Made by a program: the position numbers and the translations under genes
Notes under the pieces: model-generated
What the model was told of the DNA's origin: nothing
Databases searched by the model: none
What the model saw: the letters and a program-made list of their open reading frames with translations, nothing else
NCBI GenBank assembly: GCA_027307045.1
Contig: DAHUXR010000003.1
Span: 1-64,000, forward strand
Direction of reading: 5' to 3'
Length of the DNA: 64,000 nt
Source: Acidobacteriaceae bacterium
GTDB lineage: Bacteria > Acidobacteriota > Terriglobia > Terriglobales > Acidobacteriaceae
Part shown: piece after piece, positions 29,301-38,300 of the stretch
Layout: each line of letters opens with the position of its first letter
How positions within the stretch are numbered: the first letter of the stretch is position 1

Positions 29301-29530
29301 ACGAGTTTCTGCGGTTAGGCGGCAATTCACTGCTGGCCATAAAGGTAGCGGCTGAATTGCGTGAAACATTCCAAATCGAGTTACCGCTTGCGGCGCTTTT
29401 GCGATCGTCTACCGTATCTGAGATTGCCCTATTTGTCGAGGACGCCCTGTTGACCATGATCGAGAACATGGATGAGTCTGAACTGTCCGGAATGGAGACA
29501 AACGATGTTTACCCATCCGCCACCGACTGA
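26333..29530 (+). CDS. Type I PKS module: KS-AT-ACP
   Basis: A single 1065-residue extension module without reductive domains, so it would leave a beta-keto group. The ketosynthase (about 8-430) has Cys179 in TACSTSL, His315 in EAHGSATPMGD (usual HGTGT altered to HGSAT) and His355 in FGHLNAAAG: a complete triad. The acyltransferase (about 520-870) has GYSIGEY with Ser651 and the HAFH motif at 748-751. The linker inside AT is extended (residues about 580-625). The carrier (about 955-1040) has LGGNSLLA with Ser999 and looks peptidyl-carrier-like. Translation is coupled to NRPS2 by an ATGA overlap, so the KS probably accepts the NRPS2 peptidyl chain. The extender genes that follow suggest hydroxymalonyl-ACP as extender. 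HAFH on its own is typical of malonyl-type ATs, so specificity remains open. Confidence 0.95.
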   Translation: MTRDALDGIAIIGMAGRFPQAPNLQRFWENLCQGIESTSFFSEEELEQAGISRELLRHPNYVRARGVLEDADLFDAGFFGYSPREAELTDPQIRLLLECAWEVLESAGWNPEKFSGMIGVYAGMSFSSYIWQLAGEDTDADSVSAFRILMGGAEKDHLATTISYRLNLRGPSLNIQTACSTSLVAVHAAARAVMTYECDMAIAGGSTVNVPQRSGYMYEPGGIASADGHCRSFDAEASGSVSGDGVGVVLLKRLEDAIAAGDTVYAVIKGSAINNDGRRKVGFTAPAVEGQAEVIALALAAAEAECESIGYIEAHGSATPMGDPIEIAALNQVYGQAGLKPASIAVGSVKSNFGHLNAAAGVAGLIKTILAVRHGSIPASLNFRQPNPAIPFGRGPFRVNHTLSPWPESNKPRRAGVSSFGIGGTNVHMILEEAPEIKPSDPAKPWQVITISARSREALERATDQLATHLLEHPEQNFADVAFTLQEGRKAFEHRRMAVCRDSSAAASLLQSRMPSQVFTTISALRRRPVAFLLPGLGDQYLDMGRGLYESEPEFARHVDECSELLQPLLGVDLRKTMYPDPRVREQNEVRTEERMNFRNLVQREREGNSTALQEIHRTLWAQPALFVIEYALAKLWISWGIIPESMMGYSIGEYVAACLAGVISLEDSLHMLAIRAQKIEALAPGAMLAIAASETEVRPLLTPEISMAGINGKSLCVVAGTPEAVDALQQRLAREGELVCRRLLASHAFHSPLMAPVAEELTRLARSIPLSPPRIPYISNVSGKPITDAEATDATYWARHLTLPVQFAAGLQHMCSATAPVFLEVGPGQMLTSLAEQYLAGRGFADRVALASLPHASDAQPDRAFILSTLGNLWLAGIEPDWTALHRDEHRRRVQLPTYPFERQRYWLSPRRQPQQQREAGPVKAATAAASIGQEIGSSQQNIKLESNGVENSRSHLSAEFVAPGNSTEQKIAEIWEELLGIHPIGIHDEFLRLGGNSLLAIKVAAELRETFQIELPLAALLRSSTVSEIALFVEDALLTMIENMDESELSGMETNDVYPSATD

Positions 29531-29672
29531 CAATAAACCCTCTGGAGAAGCTCTGGACGTTCCCGGCCTGGAAGCTATAGGTGTGATTGGGTCGGCAAGT
29601 CATGGGTTTGGCCTGGCCCATGCGTTGGCGCGCCGTAAGATCGGGCGCGGGTTATACAGCTATGAGAATTGA
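29505..29672 (+). pseudogene. 3-hydroxyacyl-CoA dehydrogenase, internal in-frame deletion relic
   Basis: ATG 29505 has GGAG 7 bases upstream and overlaps the PKS end by 26 bases. The 55-codon frame begins with a linker, then AIGVIGSASHGFGLAHAL, which matches the Rossmann-fold start of the intact dehydrogenase at 2448 (TIGVVGAGVMGAGLAQAL). It then jumps directly to ARRKIGRGLYSYEN, matching that protein's last residues (GRKSGRGFYNYAD). About 245 central residues, including all catalytic ones, are missing, but start signal, frame and stop survive. The position (PKS, this gene, ACP) is where a methoxymalonyl/hydroxymalonyl cassette would carry its dehydrogenase. The intact paralogue 26 kb upstream also follows a PKS-type tail. 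Confidence 0.8.
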
Positions 29673-29696
29673 CCAATCCAGCAAAGAAGGAAGTTC

Positions 29697-29957
29697 ATGG
29701 AACAAACGAAAGAAAAACTTAGGGCTTTTCTGACGCGACATATAGCTGGCCGGACGATTGCCGACGAGGACCAGATTTTTGCGTCTGGCTTTGTCAATTC
29801 CATGTTTGCCATGCAACTCGTGTTGTTCCTGGAAAAGAACTTCAAGATTGCCATTGGTAATGAGGACCTGGAGCTAAAAAATTTTCAGAGTATTAACGCC
29901 ATGGCAGACCTGATAGAGAGAAAGACCCCGCACTCACAAAACGGTTCGAATTCATGA
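29697..29957 (+). CDS. Discrete acyl carrier protein for extender-unit synthesis (FkbJ/ZmaD-like)
   Basis: An 86-residue stand-alone carrier. The phosphopantetheine site lies in FASGFVNSMFAMQLV with Ser35; the GFVNS-x-FAMQLV form is characteristic of ACPs that carry glyceryl, hydroxymalonyl or methoxymalonyl units, unlike the LGG-HSL form of the megasynthase carriers here. Conserved acidic residues follow (GNEDLELKNFQSI). A Shine-Dalgarno-like AAGGAAG precedes the start. It sits between the deleted dehydrogenase and the acyl-CoA dehydrogenase, 10 bases from the latter. The expected role is to receive the three-carbon unit from the FkbH-like enzyme and hold it through two oxidations before transfer to the PKS acyltransferase. 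Confidence 0.9.
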   Translation: MEQTKEKLRAFLTRHIAGRTIADEDQIFASGFVNSMFAMQLVLFLEKNFKIAIGNEDLELKNFQSINAMADLIERKTPHSQNGSNS

Positions 29958-29967
29958 TTGGTCCTTT

Positions 29968-31119
29968 ATGGAAATGACCTTTGAACAGCAACGGCTACGG
30001 ACCGCGTTCCGCGAATTTGCAGACGCCCACATCGTGCCCCATGCGAATGCCTGGGACCGGGCAGAACATATGCCGGCCGAGGCGGTGCGGCAATTGGCCA
30101 ATAAGGGCTATCTCGGCGCGGTGCTGCCGGCGGATTGTGGCGGCGCCGGCTTCGATATGGTTGGATTTGGCCTGCTGAATGAGGAATTAGGGCGAGGTTG
30201 TTCATCCATCCGTAGTTTGTTAACTGTTCACAGCATGGCCGCTTTGACAATATGGCGCTGGGGAACGGAGGCGCAGAAAGCCCAGTGGCTGGAAAAGCTG
30301 GGGCAGGGGGAGGCAATCGGCGCATTTGCCCTCACCGAACCCGAAGCCGGAAGTGACGCGCGGGAAATCAGAACGGAGGCCGTTGTCAGCGGGGATGATT
30401 TCCTTCTTAACGGACACAAGAAATGGATCACCTTTGCGCAAATCGCGGACTTGTTTCTGATATTCGCCAGAAGCCAGCGAGGGCCGTGTGCCTTCCTGCT
30501 GGAGCGAAACACGCCGGGCCTGGTGATCTCGCCGGTGCATGGCATGTTGGGCACGCGCGCCTCCATGATGGCTGAACTGCACCTCGAGCAATGCCGTGTT
30601 CCAAAACAGAACCTGGTTGGCGCTCCAGGGGTTGGCCTTTCTCATATCGCCTCCTCAGCCCTGGATTGCGGGCGCTACAGTGTGGCCTGGGGCTGTGTAG
30701 GCATTGCCCAGGCATGTCTTGAAGCGTGTTTGCAATACGCAGGACAGCGAAAACAGTTCGGCAGTCTCCTGCGCGACCACCAGTTGGTCCAACGCATGAT
30801 CGCGCACATGGTGGTGGGCGTGAAAGCAGCCCGTTTGCTGTGCCACAACGCTGGACAACTCAAGGATGCAGGTGATCCAACCTCAATCATTGAGACCTCA
30901 ATTGCCAAGTACTTCGCGTGCAGAACCGCTGCGGAGATTGCCCGGGATGCCGTCCAGATACACGGCGCAAACGGATGCAGCAGCGAATATCCGGCAGAAC
31001 GTTTTTATCGAGACGCCAAGATCATGGAAATCATTGAAGGAAGCAATGAGATCCAGGAAATCACGATCGCGCAGAGTGCCTGCCAGCAAGTTGCGGACAA
31101 CGCGGCCATAGCCAGGTGA
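29968..31119 (+). CDS. Acyl-CoA dehydrogenase family (FkbI/ZmaE-like)
   Basis: A complete 383-residue FAD-dependent acyl-CoA dehydrogenase-type protein. Family blocks in order: N-terminal helical domain with GYLGAVLPADCGGAGFDMV, the FAD-contact region FALTEPEAGSDA (about 125-136) and GHKKWITFA, then RKQFGSLLRDHQLVQ, and the C-terminal QIHGANGCSSEYPAERFYRDAK with EGSNEIQ. In hydroxymalonyl/methoxymalonyl cassettes this enzyme oxidises the ACP-bound aldehyde formed from the glyceryl unit to the carboxylate. The neighbouring ACP and FkbH genes make that role more likely than fatty-acid beta-oxidation. It lies 10 bases after the ACP and 10 before FkbH, so the three are surely co-transcribed. Confidence 0.9.
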   Translation: MEMTFEQQRLRTAFREFADAHIVPHANAWDRAEHMPAEAVRQLANKGYLGAVLPADCGGAGFDMVGFGLLNEELGRGCSSIRSLLTVHSMAALTIWRWGTEAQKAQWLEKLGQGEAIGAFALTEPEAGSDAREIRTEAVVSGDDFLLNGHKKWITFAQIADLFLIFARSQRGPCAFLLERNTPGLVISPVHGMLGTRASMMAELHLEQCRVPKQNLVGAPGVGLSHIASSALDCGRYSVAWGCVGIAQACLEACLQYAGQRKQFGSLLRDHQLVQRMIAHMVVGVKAARLLCHNAGQLKDAGDPTSIIETSIAKYFACRTAAEIARDAVQIHGANGCSSEYPAERFYRDAKIMEIIEGSNEIQEITIAQSACQQVADNAAIAR

Positions 31120-31129
31120 GAGATTATTT

Positions 31130-32212
31130 GTGACTGAACTCGGAATCAAAACCAAATCGTCAGGCGATGCGGCGGCCCCCGCTAAGCGCCGCAAAGTCAA
31201 GTGTGTTGTGTGGGACCTGGACAACACCCTATGGAGCGGGACTCTGCTTGAGGGCGATGATGTGCGTCTGCGCGACGGCGTTCGGGAGATCATCCACGCG
31301 CTGGATGCCCGCGGCATTCTGCACTCCATCGCCAGCCGCAATCATGCAGAATCGGCGCTCGCCCGGCTCCGTGAACTGGATTTGGAAGAGTATTTCCTCT
31401 ATCCGCAGATTAACTGGGGATCAAAGGCTGCTTCCATACGGACGATCGCGGAAAGTCTCAACATCGGCATGGATAGCATCTGCTTTATTGACGATCAGGA
31501 TTTCGAACGTGCGGAAGTCCAGGCTGCATTGCCGCAGGTCCTTTGTATAGACGAGATCCAATTACCCCATCTGCTGCAGATGCCGGAATTAAATCCTGAG
31601 ACCATCACGGCAGAGTCACGCATGAGGCGCCAGATGTATCTGGGCGAAATGCGACGCAAGCAGATAGAGGAGGCATTCACCGGTCCACAGGAAGAATTTC
31701 TCGCCTCGCTCGGCATGGTGTTTACTATCTCCCCTGCGCGCGCACAAGACCTGGGCCGGGCGGAAGAACTTACCAACCGTACCAATCAACTCAACACCAC
31801 GGGACGCACTTTTTCCCGGGAGGAACTGGAGGAGCTGCGCTGCTCAGATCGCCATCTCCTGCTCATGTCTGAGTTGACTGATAAGTTCGGCCGTTACGGA
31901 AAAATTGGCCTTGCCCTGGTGGAATGCGGTCCTGATGTATGGACGATCAAATTGCTGCTGATGTCCTGCCGGGTGATGAATCGGGGCGTAGGCACGATCA
32001 TGTTGAACCACATCCTCAAGAAGGCAAAAGAATCAGGAGTCCGTCTGCTCTCCGAGTTTATATCGAATGACCGCAACCGCATGATGTACGTCACTTACAA
32101 ATTTGCAGGATTTACTGAGATCGAGAACAGAGAAGGGACCCAGATTCTGGAGCATGATCTGGCATTGATTCCTCCAGTGGCAGATTACATTTCAGTGAGA
32201 GTTGAGACATAA
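31130..32212 (+). CDS. fkbH: FkbH-like HAD-family glyceryl transferase/phosphatase
   Basis: A 360-residue HAD-superfamily protein of the FkbH group, which captures the glyceryl unit of 1,3-bisphosphoglycerate, dephosphorylates it and loads it on a discrete ACP. HAD motif I is WDLDNTLW with Asp29 and Asp31; motif II is SIASRN; the Lys motif lies in NWGSKAASI; the acidic motif is CFIDDQDFERAEV. The C-terminal acyltransferase-like half includes RTNQLNTTGRTF, a hallmark of the group. The start is GTG at 31130, with AGGTGAGA about 8 bases upstream. Together with the ACP and acyl-CoA dehydrogenase it commits the cluster to a hydroxymalonyl-type extender. No FkbG O-methyltransferase gene is present, so the unmethylated unit is predicted. 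Confidence 0.92.
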   Translation: MTELGIKTKSSGDAAAPAKRRKVKCVVWDLDNTLWSGTLLEGDDVRLRDGVREIIHALDARGILHSIASRNHAESALARLRELDLEEYFLYPQINWGSKAASIRTIAESLNIGMDSICFIDDQDFERAEVQAALPQVLCIDEIQLPHLLQMPELNPETITAESRMRRQMYLGEMRRKQIEEAFTGPQEEFLASLGMVFTISPARAQDLGRAEELTNRTNQLNTTGRTFSREELEELRCSDRHLLLMSELTDKFGRYGKIGLALVECGPDVWTIKLLLMSCRVMNRGVGTIMLNHILKKAKESGVRLLSEFISNDRNRMMYVTYKFAGFTEIENREGTQILEHDLALIPPVADYISVRVET

Positions 32213-32353
32213 ACAGCAGCAGCCGTGGGAACTCGCAGATGGCAAGGATTTTGAGTCTGATGCGAATAGAAGGGAATGCTGAAGCTGTTCTTTTCACGCG
32301 TTGGCGCAATCTCAGGTAAGAGTCAACTCGCGAGAATGGGAGATTTTCCAAAA

Positions 32354-35300
32354 ATGAGTAATGAAGTTCACGACAGAGAATCAACCGTCAATCAGGAGCG
32401 GATTTCCCGGCTCACGCCGGCCCAGCGCGAAATGCTACAGAAGCGGCTGCGGGGTGAAGGGCCGCGAACCGAGTCCAAATTGGTCATCAAGCGTCGCCCC
32501 ACCCTGGACTATCCAATCACAGCCGAGCAGGAACATCTGTGGCTGCTGCACCAGATGGACCCTAATGTTCATTACTTCAACCATACCCATGCCTTTCGAC
32601 TGAAAGGCGCCTTGAACATTGATGCGGTGGAGCGTGCGATTAATGAAATGGTGCGCCGCCACGAGAACTTCCGCACGGCGCTCCCGGAAATTGACGGCAA
32701 GCCCAGGGCCGTAGTTGCTCCGCAGCTTCAGATTCCACTGGAACGGGTGGAAGTTCCTGAGTTTCCTGTAGAAGACCGGTATGAGCGTTTGCAAGCCTTG
32801 GTTACAGCCTATACTTGCCGGCCTTTTGACCTCCTGAACGGCCCTTTGGTTCGCGCGATTCTTTTGCGCGTCACTGAACACGAGCATGCAATCATGCTTA
32901 CCCTCCATCACCTCATTACAGATTTTGTTTCCTATGACTTGGTTGATAATGAGTTCTTTGCTCTCTACGATGCTTTTTCCCGAGGATTACCATCTCCTCT
33001 TCCCGAACTGACGATTCAGTATGGCGACTTTGCCTACTGGCTCGACCAGTGGATGAAGTCTGAAGAAGCCGCCAGACAGGCTGACTATTGGCTCCGCAAA
33101 CTCGCGGACTTGCCGCGCCTCGATTTGGTGACAGACATGCCGCGTCCGCATACCCGGAGTTTTAGTGCCGTGCGTCTTGTGTGGACGCTCCCGGATGCGT
33201 TGTGGGTGCAATTCAAGCAGTTGTGCGCGGCTGAAAATGTCACACGATTTACAGCATTTCTCGTCGTCTTTGCCATGTTCCTGCGGGAGTATAGCGGTAA
33301 AGATGACATTCCCATTGCCACCCCTGTGAGCAGCCGCAAGCACAGGGAAACTCAGCCTTTGATCGGCTACTTTCTCAACACCATCGTGTATCGCCTGGAT
33401 TTATCCGGCGACCCCAGTTTTCGTGAACTGTTGCAGCGCACGCGCATGACCACGCTGGAAGCAATGGCGAACTCTGACTTGCCCTTTGAGTTTCTGTTGA
33501 ACAAACTCCAGGCAGAGCGTGATCCCAGCCGGGCGCCGCTGGTGGATAGCTCGTATGCTTTTGGCAACGATCACAAGAAGCCGCAACCTCCCGCCGGCTT
33601 GGCATCGCTGGAAGAATTTGATGCTTTTTACCAATCAGGCTGGCTGGATGTAAATCTTGGAGTGAACGATAACACCGATCACGCCGTCGTCGTTTTTGAC
33701 TACCTTGTTGATCTCTTCCTGCATTCCACAGGAGAGCGGATGATGCAGCACTTCCAGCGTTTGTTCGAGCAGGCGGCGGCTGATCCGGGAAGGCGACTGA
33801 GCAACTTCCTGTTGCTCAGTGATCGTGAACAGCAACAGATTCTTACGGATTGGAATGACACTGCCGCACCCTATCCCTCAACGCAGACAATTCAAAGCTG
33901 TTTTGTCTTGCAGGTTTCACGGAATGAAAGCGCCATTGCTCTTCGATCACCGGAGACGGAACTGACCTACGGTGAGCTGAATAAGCGAGCCAACCGTCTT
34001 GCGCACAGGCTCATAAAGACCGGCGTGAAACCTGAAAGTGCGGTGGCCATCCTGATGGAACGTTCCGTGGACATGGTAGTTGCCACGCTTGCGGTGTTGA
34101 AAGCCGGTGGCGCATATCTGCCGCTGCATTCCGCGTATCCACTTGAGCGCATGCGGCTGATCATGGAAGAGGCGGGCGCGTCGGTGCTTCTCCTTGACCG
34201 TACCACGGCAAGACGCGAGTTTGGTTACGGCGAAATCATTGTGGTTGATGACCAGCCTTTTTTGGAAACGCAAGATAATGCCGACAGCGGTCCCGATATC
34301 ACGGTCCATCCTGACCAACTTGCGTATGTAATCCACACTTCGGGATCCACTGGTACGCCCAAAGGCGTCGCCGTCACGCACCGCAATGTTCTCAGCCTGG
34401 CATTCGACCGTGGCTGGCGAGAGGGAAGCCTGGAAAGAGTGTTGTTTCATTCTTCCCACGCCTTTGACGCTTCAACATTTGAGATGTGGGTCCCGTTGCT
34501 GCGGGGTAAACAGGTCATCATCGCGCCGCCCGGCGAGTTGGATAGTGCCGCTTACCGGCGTTTGTTTCAGGAAGAAAAGGTCACATCTACCTTTCTTACT
34601 GCCTCGCTTTTCAATGCGCTTGTTCAGGAGTCCCCTGGATGTTTTTCCGGTGTCCCCGAGATATGGGCGGGTGGAGATGTTGTTTCCGCCATCGCCGTCC
34701 AGCGGCTGCACGAACATTGTCCTGAGACCCTGGTGTGCAATGGCTATGGGCCGACCGAAACGACCACATTTGCCACTCATTACGCGATCTCCAACCCAGA
34801 GAAGTTGACCGGTAATGTGCCTATCGGCAGGGCCATGGATAACCACCAGGTTTATGTTCTGGACTCTGTTTTTAAGCCGGTTCCAGTAGGTATTCCCGGT
34901 GAGTTATTTATTGCCGGCGATGGACTAGCACGCGGATATCTGCAGCGGCCTGATTTTACGGCGGAGCGTTTTCTTCCTAATCCCTTCGGCGCGTCCGGCG
35001 GGCGTATGTATCGCACTGGAGACAGAGTGCGCTGGCGCGAAGATGGGCAGATAGAATTCCTGGGACGAACTGACCAGCAGGTCAAGCTTCGGGGTTATCG
35101 CATTGAGTTGACGGAAATAGAAGTAGCTCTGTTGGGCTGTTCCGGCGTAGGTCAGGCAGCCGTAATTATGCATTCGGACAGCAGGGGAGAGAAACGGCTG
35201 GTTGCTTATGTAGTGCCTGCTACCGGCCAAAGCCTGAATTCAGTTGAGTTGCGCGAGACCCTGGCCCGTATCTTGCCTAACTACATGGTGCCTGCCTTCA

Positions 35301-38300
35301 TTACGGTCCTGCCTTCTCTACCTTTGAACCCAAACGGCAAGCTTGACCGCAAGAAATTGCCGGCACCTGAAGTAACCAGAAGCGGTTCAGTCCGCAGGCC
35401 CGGCACGCACGCGGAGGAAGTTCTCTGTTCCCTCATGATGCAGGTGCTGAGTGTTCACCACATCACACCGGACGATAACTTCTTCGCGCTTGGCGGCGAC
35501 AGCATTTTGGCGTTTCAACTGGTCAGCCGTGCGCGGCAGGCGGGATTGATCCTCAGCTTGCGCGATGTTTTTGAACAACCGACGATTGAGGTCCTTGCGA
35601 GTATTTCTCGCGCGCAAGATGTGGTGGCTGCTGTACCCGAGGTTGGAGTAGGCGCAATGCCGCCCACTCCAATCATGTGTTGGTTCCTGGAGTCGGGTGG
35701 CACGCTGAGTCGCTTCAGCCAGTCTATTGTGTTGCAAGTCCCAGCCAATCTGGAGCGCCAGCATCTTGTAAGCGCTTTGCAGACGATGCTCGATCATCAC
35801 GATGCGCTGCGCTTGCGTTTTACCGGCGCAGAGAAGCGCAGGGAAGAGTGGAGGCTGGAGGTCCAGACGCAAGGCGCAGTGCGGGCCGAATCGTGCCTGC
35901 ACACCCTAGATGTGGAAGGTATCGACGATGATGGACTCAGACAGAAAATAGCGGAGGAAGCACAAGCTGCTACAAGTCGGCTTTCTGCTGAGAGCGGACT
36001 CATGCTGCAGGCCGTATGGTTTGATGCGGGTCGCAGTTCGTCCGGACGTTTGCTGTTAATCATCCATCACTTGGCAGTAGATGGAGTGTCTTGGCGAATT
36101 CTGGCTCCAGACTTTGTGGCTGCCTATGCGGCAACAGCCGCTGGACATCCGCCAGTCCTTGAGCCATGTCCCGTCTCATTCCGTGGCTGGGCTGAACGAT
36201 TAAGCCGTGAGGCGTTGGACCCAGAGCGAGTGAAGGAACTGTCTTTCTGGACTGACATGTTGAAGGACGCACAGGAACTTGTTCCCAGCCAGCAACTGGT
36301 TCGCAGCCGCGATACTGTCGGCAGCGCTCAACAGATTGCTCTTACGTTACCGCCAAAAGTTACTGCTCCTTTGCTGAACCGGGTCGCGGGGGCATTTCAT
36401 GCGCGAATCAATGATGTGCTGCTCACCGGGCTCGTGCTTAGCATTCTGAAGTGGCGGAAAAATTCCAGTGATGGCACCTCCGTCTTGATTGATATGGAAG
36501 GCCACGGGCGCGAAAGCATTTTTGACGGTGTTGACCTTTCCCGCACGGTGGGATTTTTCACCACCATCTTTCCTGTGAATCTTGACCCCGGCAACCTGGA
36601 CCTTGAGGAATCCTGGACGGGAGGTGAAGCGCTGGGAAGGGCACTCAAGTCAATCAAGGAACAGCTTCGCTCGATTCCTGACAATGGGATTGGTTACGGA
36701 TTGCTGCGTTATTTGAATCCTGAAACTGCGCCGGTTTTATCCCGCTTGCCCAAGTCGCAAATTGACTTCAACTACCTGGGGCGTTTCCCGGTGACGGAAA
36801 CCGCCGACTGGACGCCATCCGAATCTTTCAGCGGAGGCCTGGATCCCGAAATGGCCTTCCATCATCCATTGCAAGTTGATTCCATGGTATTAGAGCGCGC
36901 TGCCGGTCCAGAGCTGACGGCCGTCTGGACGTGGATGCCGGGAATACTTTCGGAAAAGGACGTGCGTTTAATAGCAGATGGATGGTTCCACATGCTGGAG
37001 GCGCTTGTCCAGCATAGCGAACAGCCCGGAGCGGGAGGGCTCTCTCCATCGGACGTGCCCCTGGTCACTCTCTCACAATCTGAGATTGACCGGCTTGAAA
37101 GCGAACACGGAGAGATTGAAGACATATTGCCGCTCACACCCCTGCAAGAGGGAATGCTCTTCTTTGCTTTTTATGATGCCGGTGGACCCGATATTTACAA
37201 CGTCCAGATCATGCTCAGGCTGGAGGGGGCGCTCGATGAAGAAGCACTTCACGATGCAGCGAAGGCTTTGCTGAGCCGCCACAAGAATTTGTGCGTAGCT
37301 TTCGAACACAAAGATTTGGACCGGCCGGTGCAAATCATATCAAAAAATTTCTCTTTGCCTTGGGATACCGTGGACCTCTCGGCGCTTGAGCCGCAACATC
37401 GTGAGCTGAATTGGGCTGAGCTGGTGCAACGCGATCGCGTGGCCCGGTTTACTCCGAATGTTTCGCCACTGTTCCGGTTTCTTCTGGTCCGTTTTGCGCC
37501 GCAAGAATCGCGCCTGCTGATTACAACCCATCACATTCTGGTGGACGGATGGTCTGTGCCATTGATGATTCCCGAGTTGCAGACGCTCTACGAGCATCAT
37601 GGCAGCGCTGCTGCCTTGCCCCGAGTCACGGCGTATCGAGACTACCTGGCGTGGCTTGCAAGCCGGGACCGCAGTGCAGCCGAAGCTGCCTGGCGAGAAG
37701 CGCTGGCTGGACTCGAAGAGGGCACGCGGCTCAGCCCGCTGGCATCCCTAGGCGAACCCAAAATACCTGAACGAATTATTGTTGAACTTGAGGAAGAACT
37801 CACTCGGCAGCTTACGGAGCAGGCGCGCGCCCGCAATTTGACCGTCAATACGATAGTCCAGGGCGCCTGGGCTGTTTTGCTGTCACGTCACACTGGCCGG
37901 GAGGATGTAGTGTTCGGCAGCACCGTTTCCGGACGCTCTCCGGAGATCGCGGGCGTTGAAGGCATGATTGGACTTCTGATCAACACCGTGCCCACGCGCG
38001 TAAGGCTGCGCTCCGCCGATTCATTCAACGACCTTGTTAGCCGTTTGAATCAGGAACAATCCCGACTGCTCGCTCATCAATACCTTGGATTGGTGGAGAT
38101 TCAGCGCCTGACAAAGCTGCACGAATTGTTCGACACTCTGGTGGTCTTTGAGAACTTCCCCAGAGGAGAGGAAGCGGGCGCGAACGTGCAACGCTCCGGC
38201 GGTCTGCGATTCACAGTGATGGATCTAAACGATGCCGCACATTATCCGTTAACCGTGGTGGTGGCTCCCGGCCGGCGGCTGAGCGTCTATTTTACGTATC

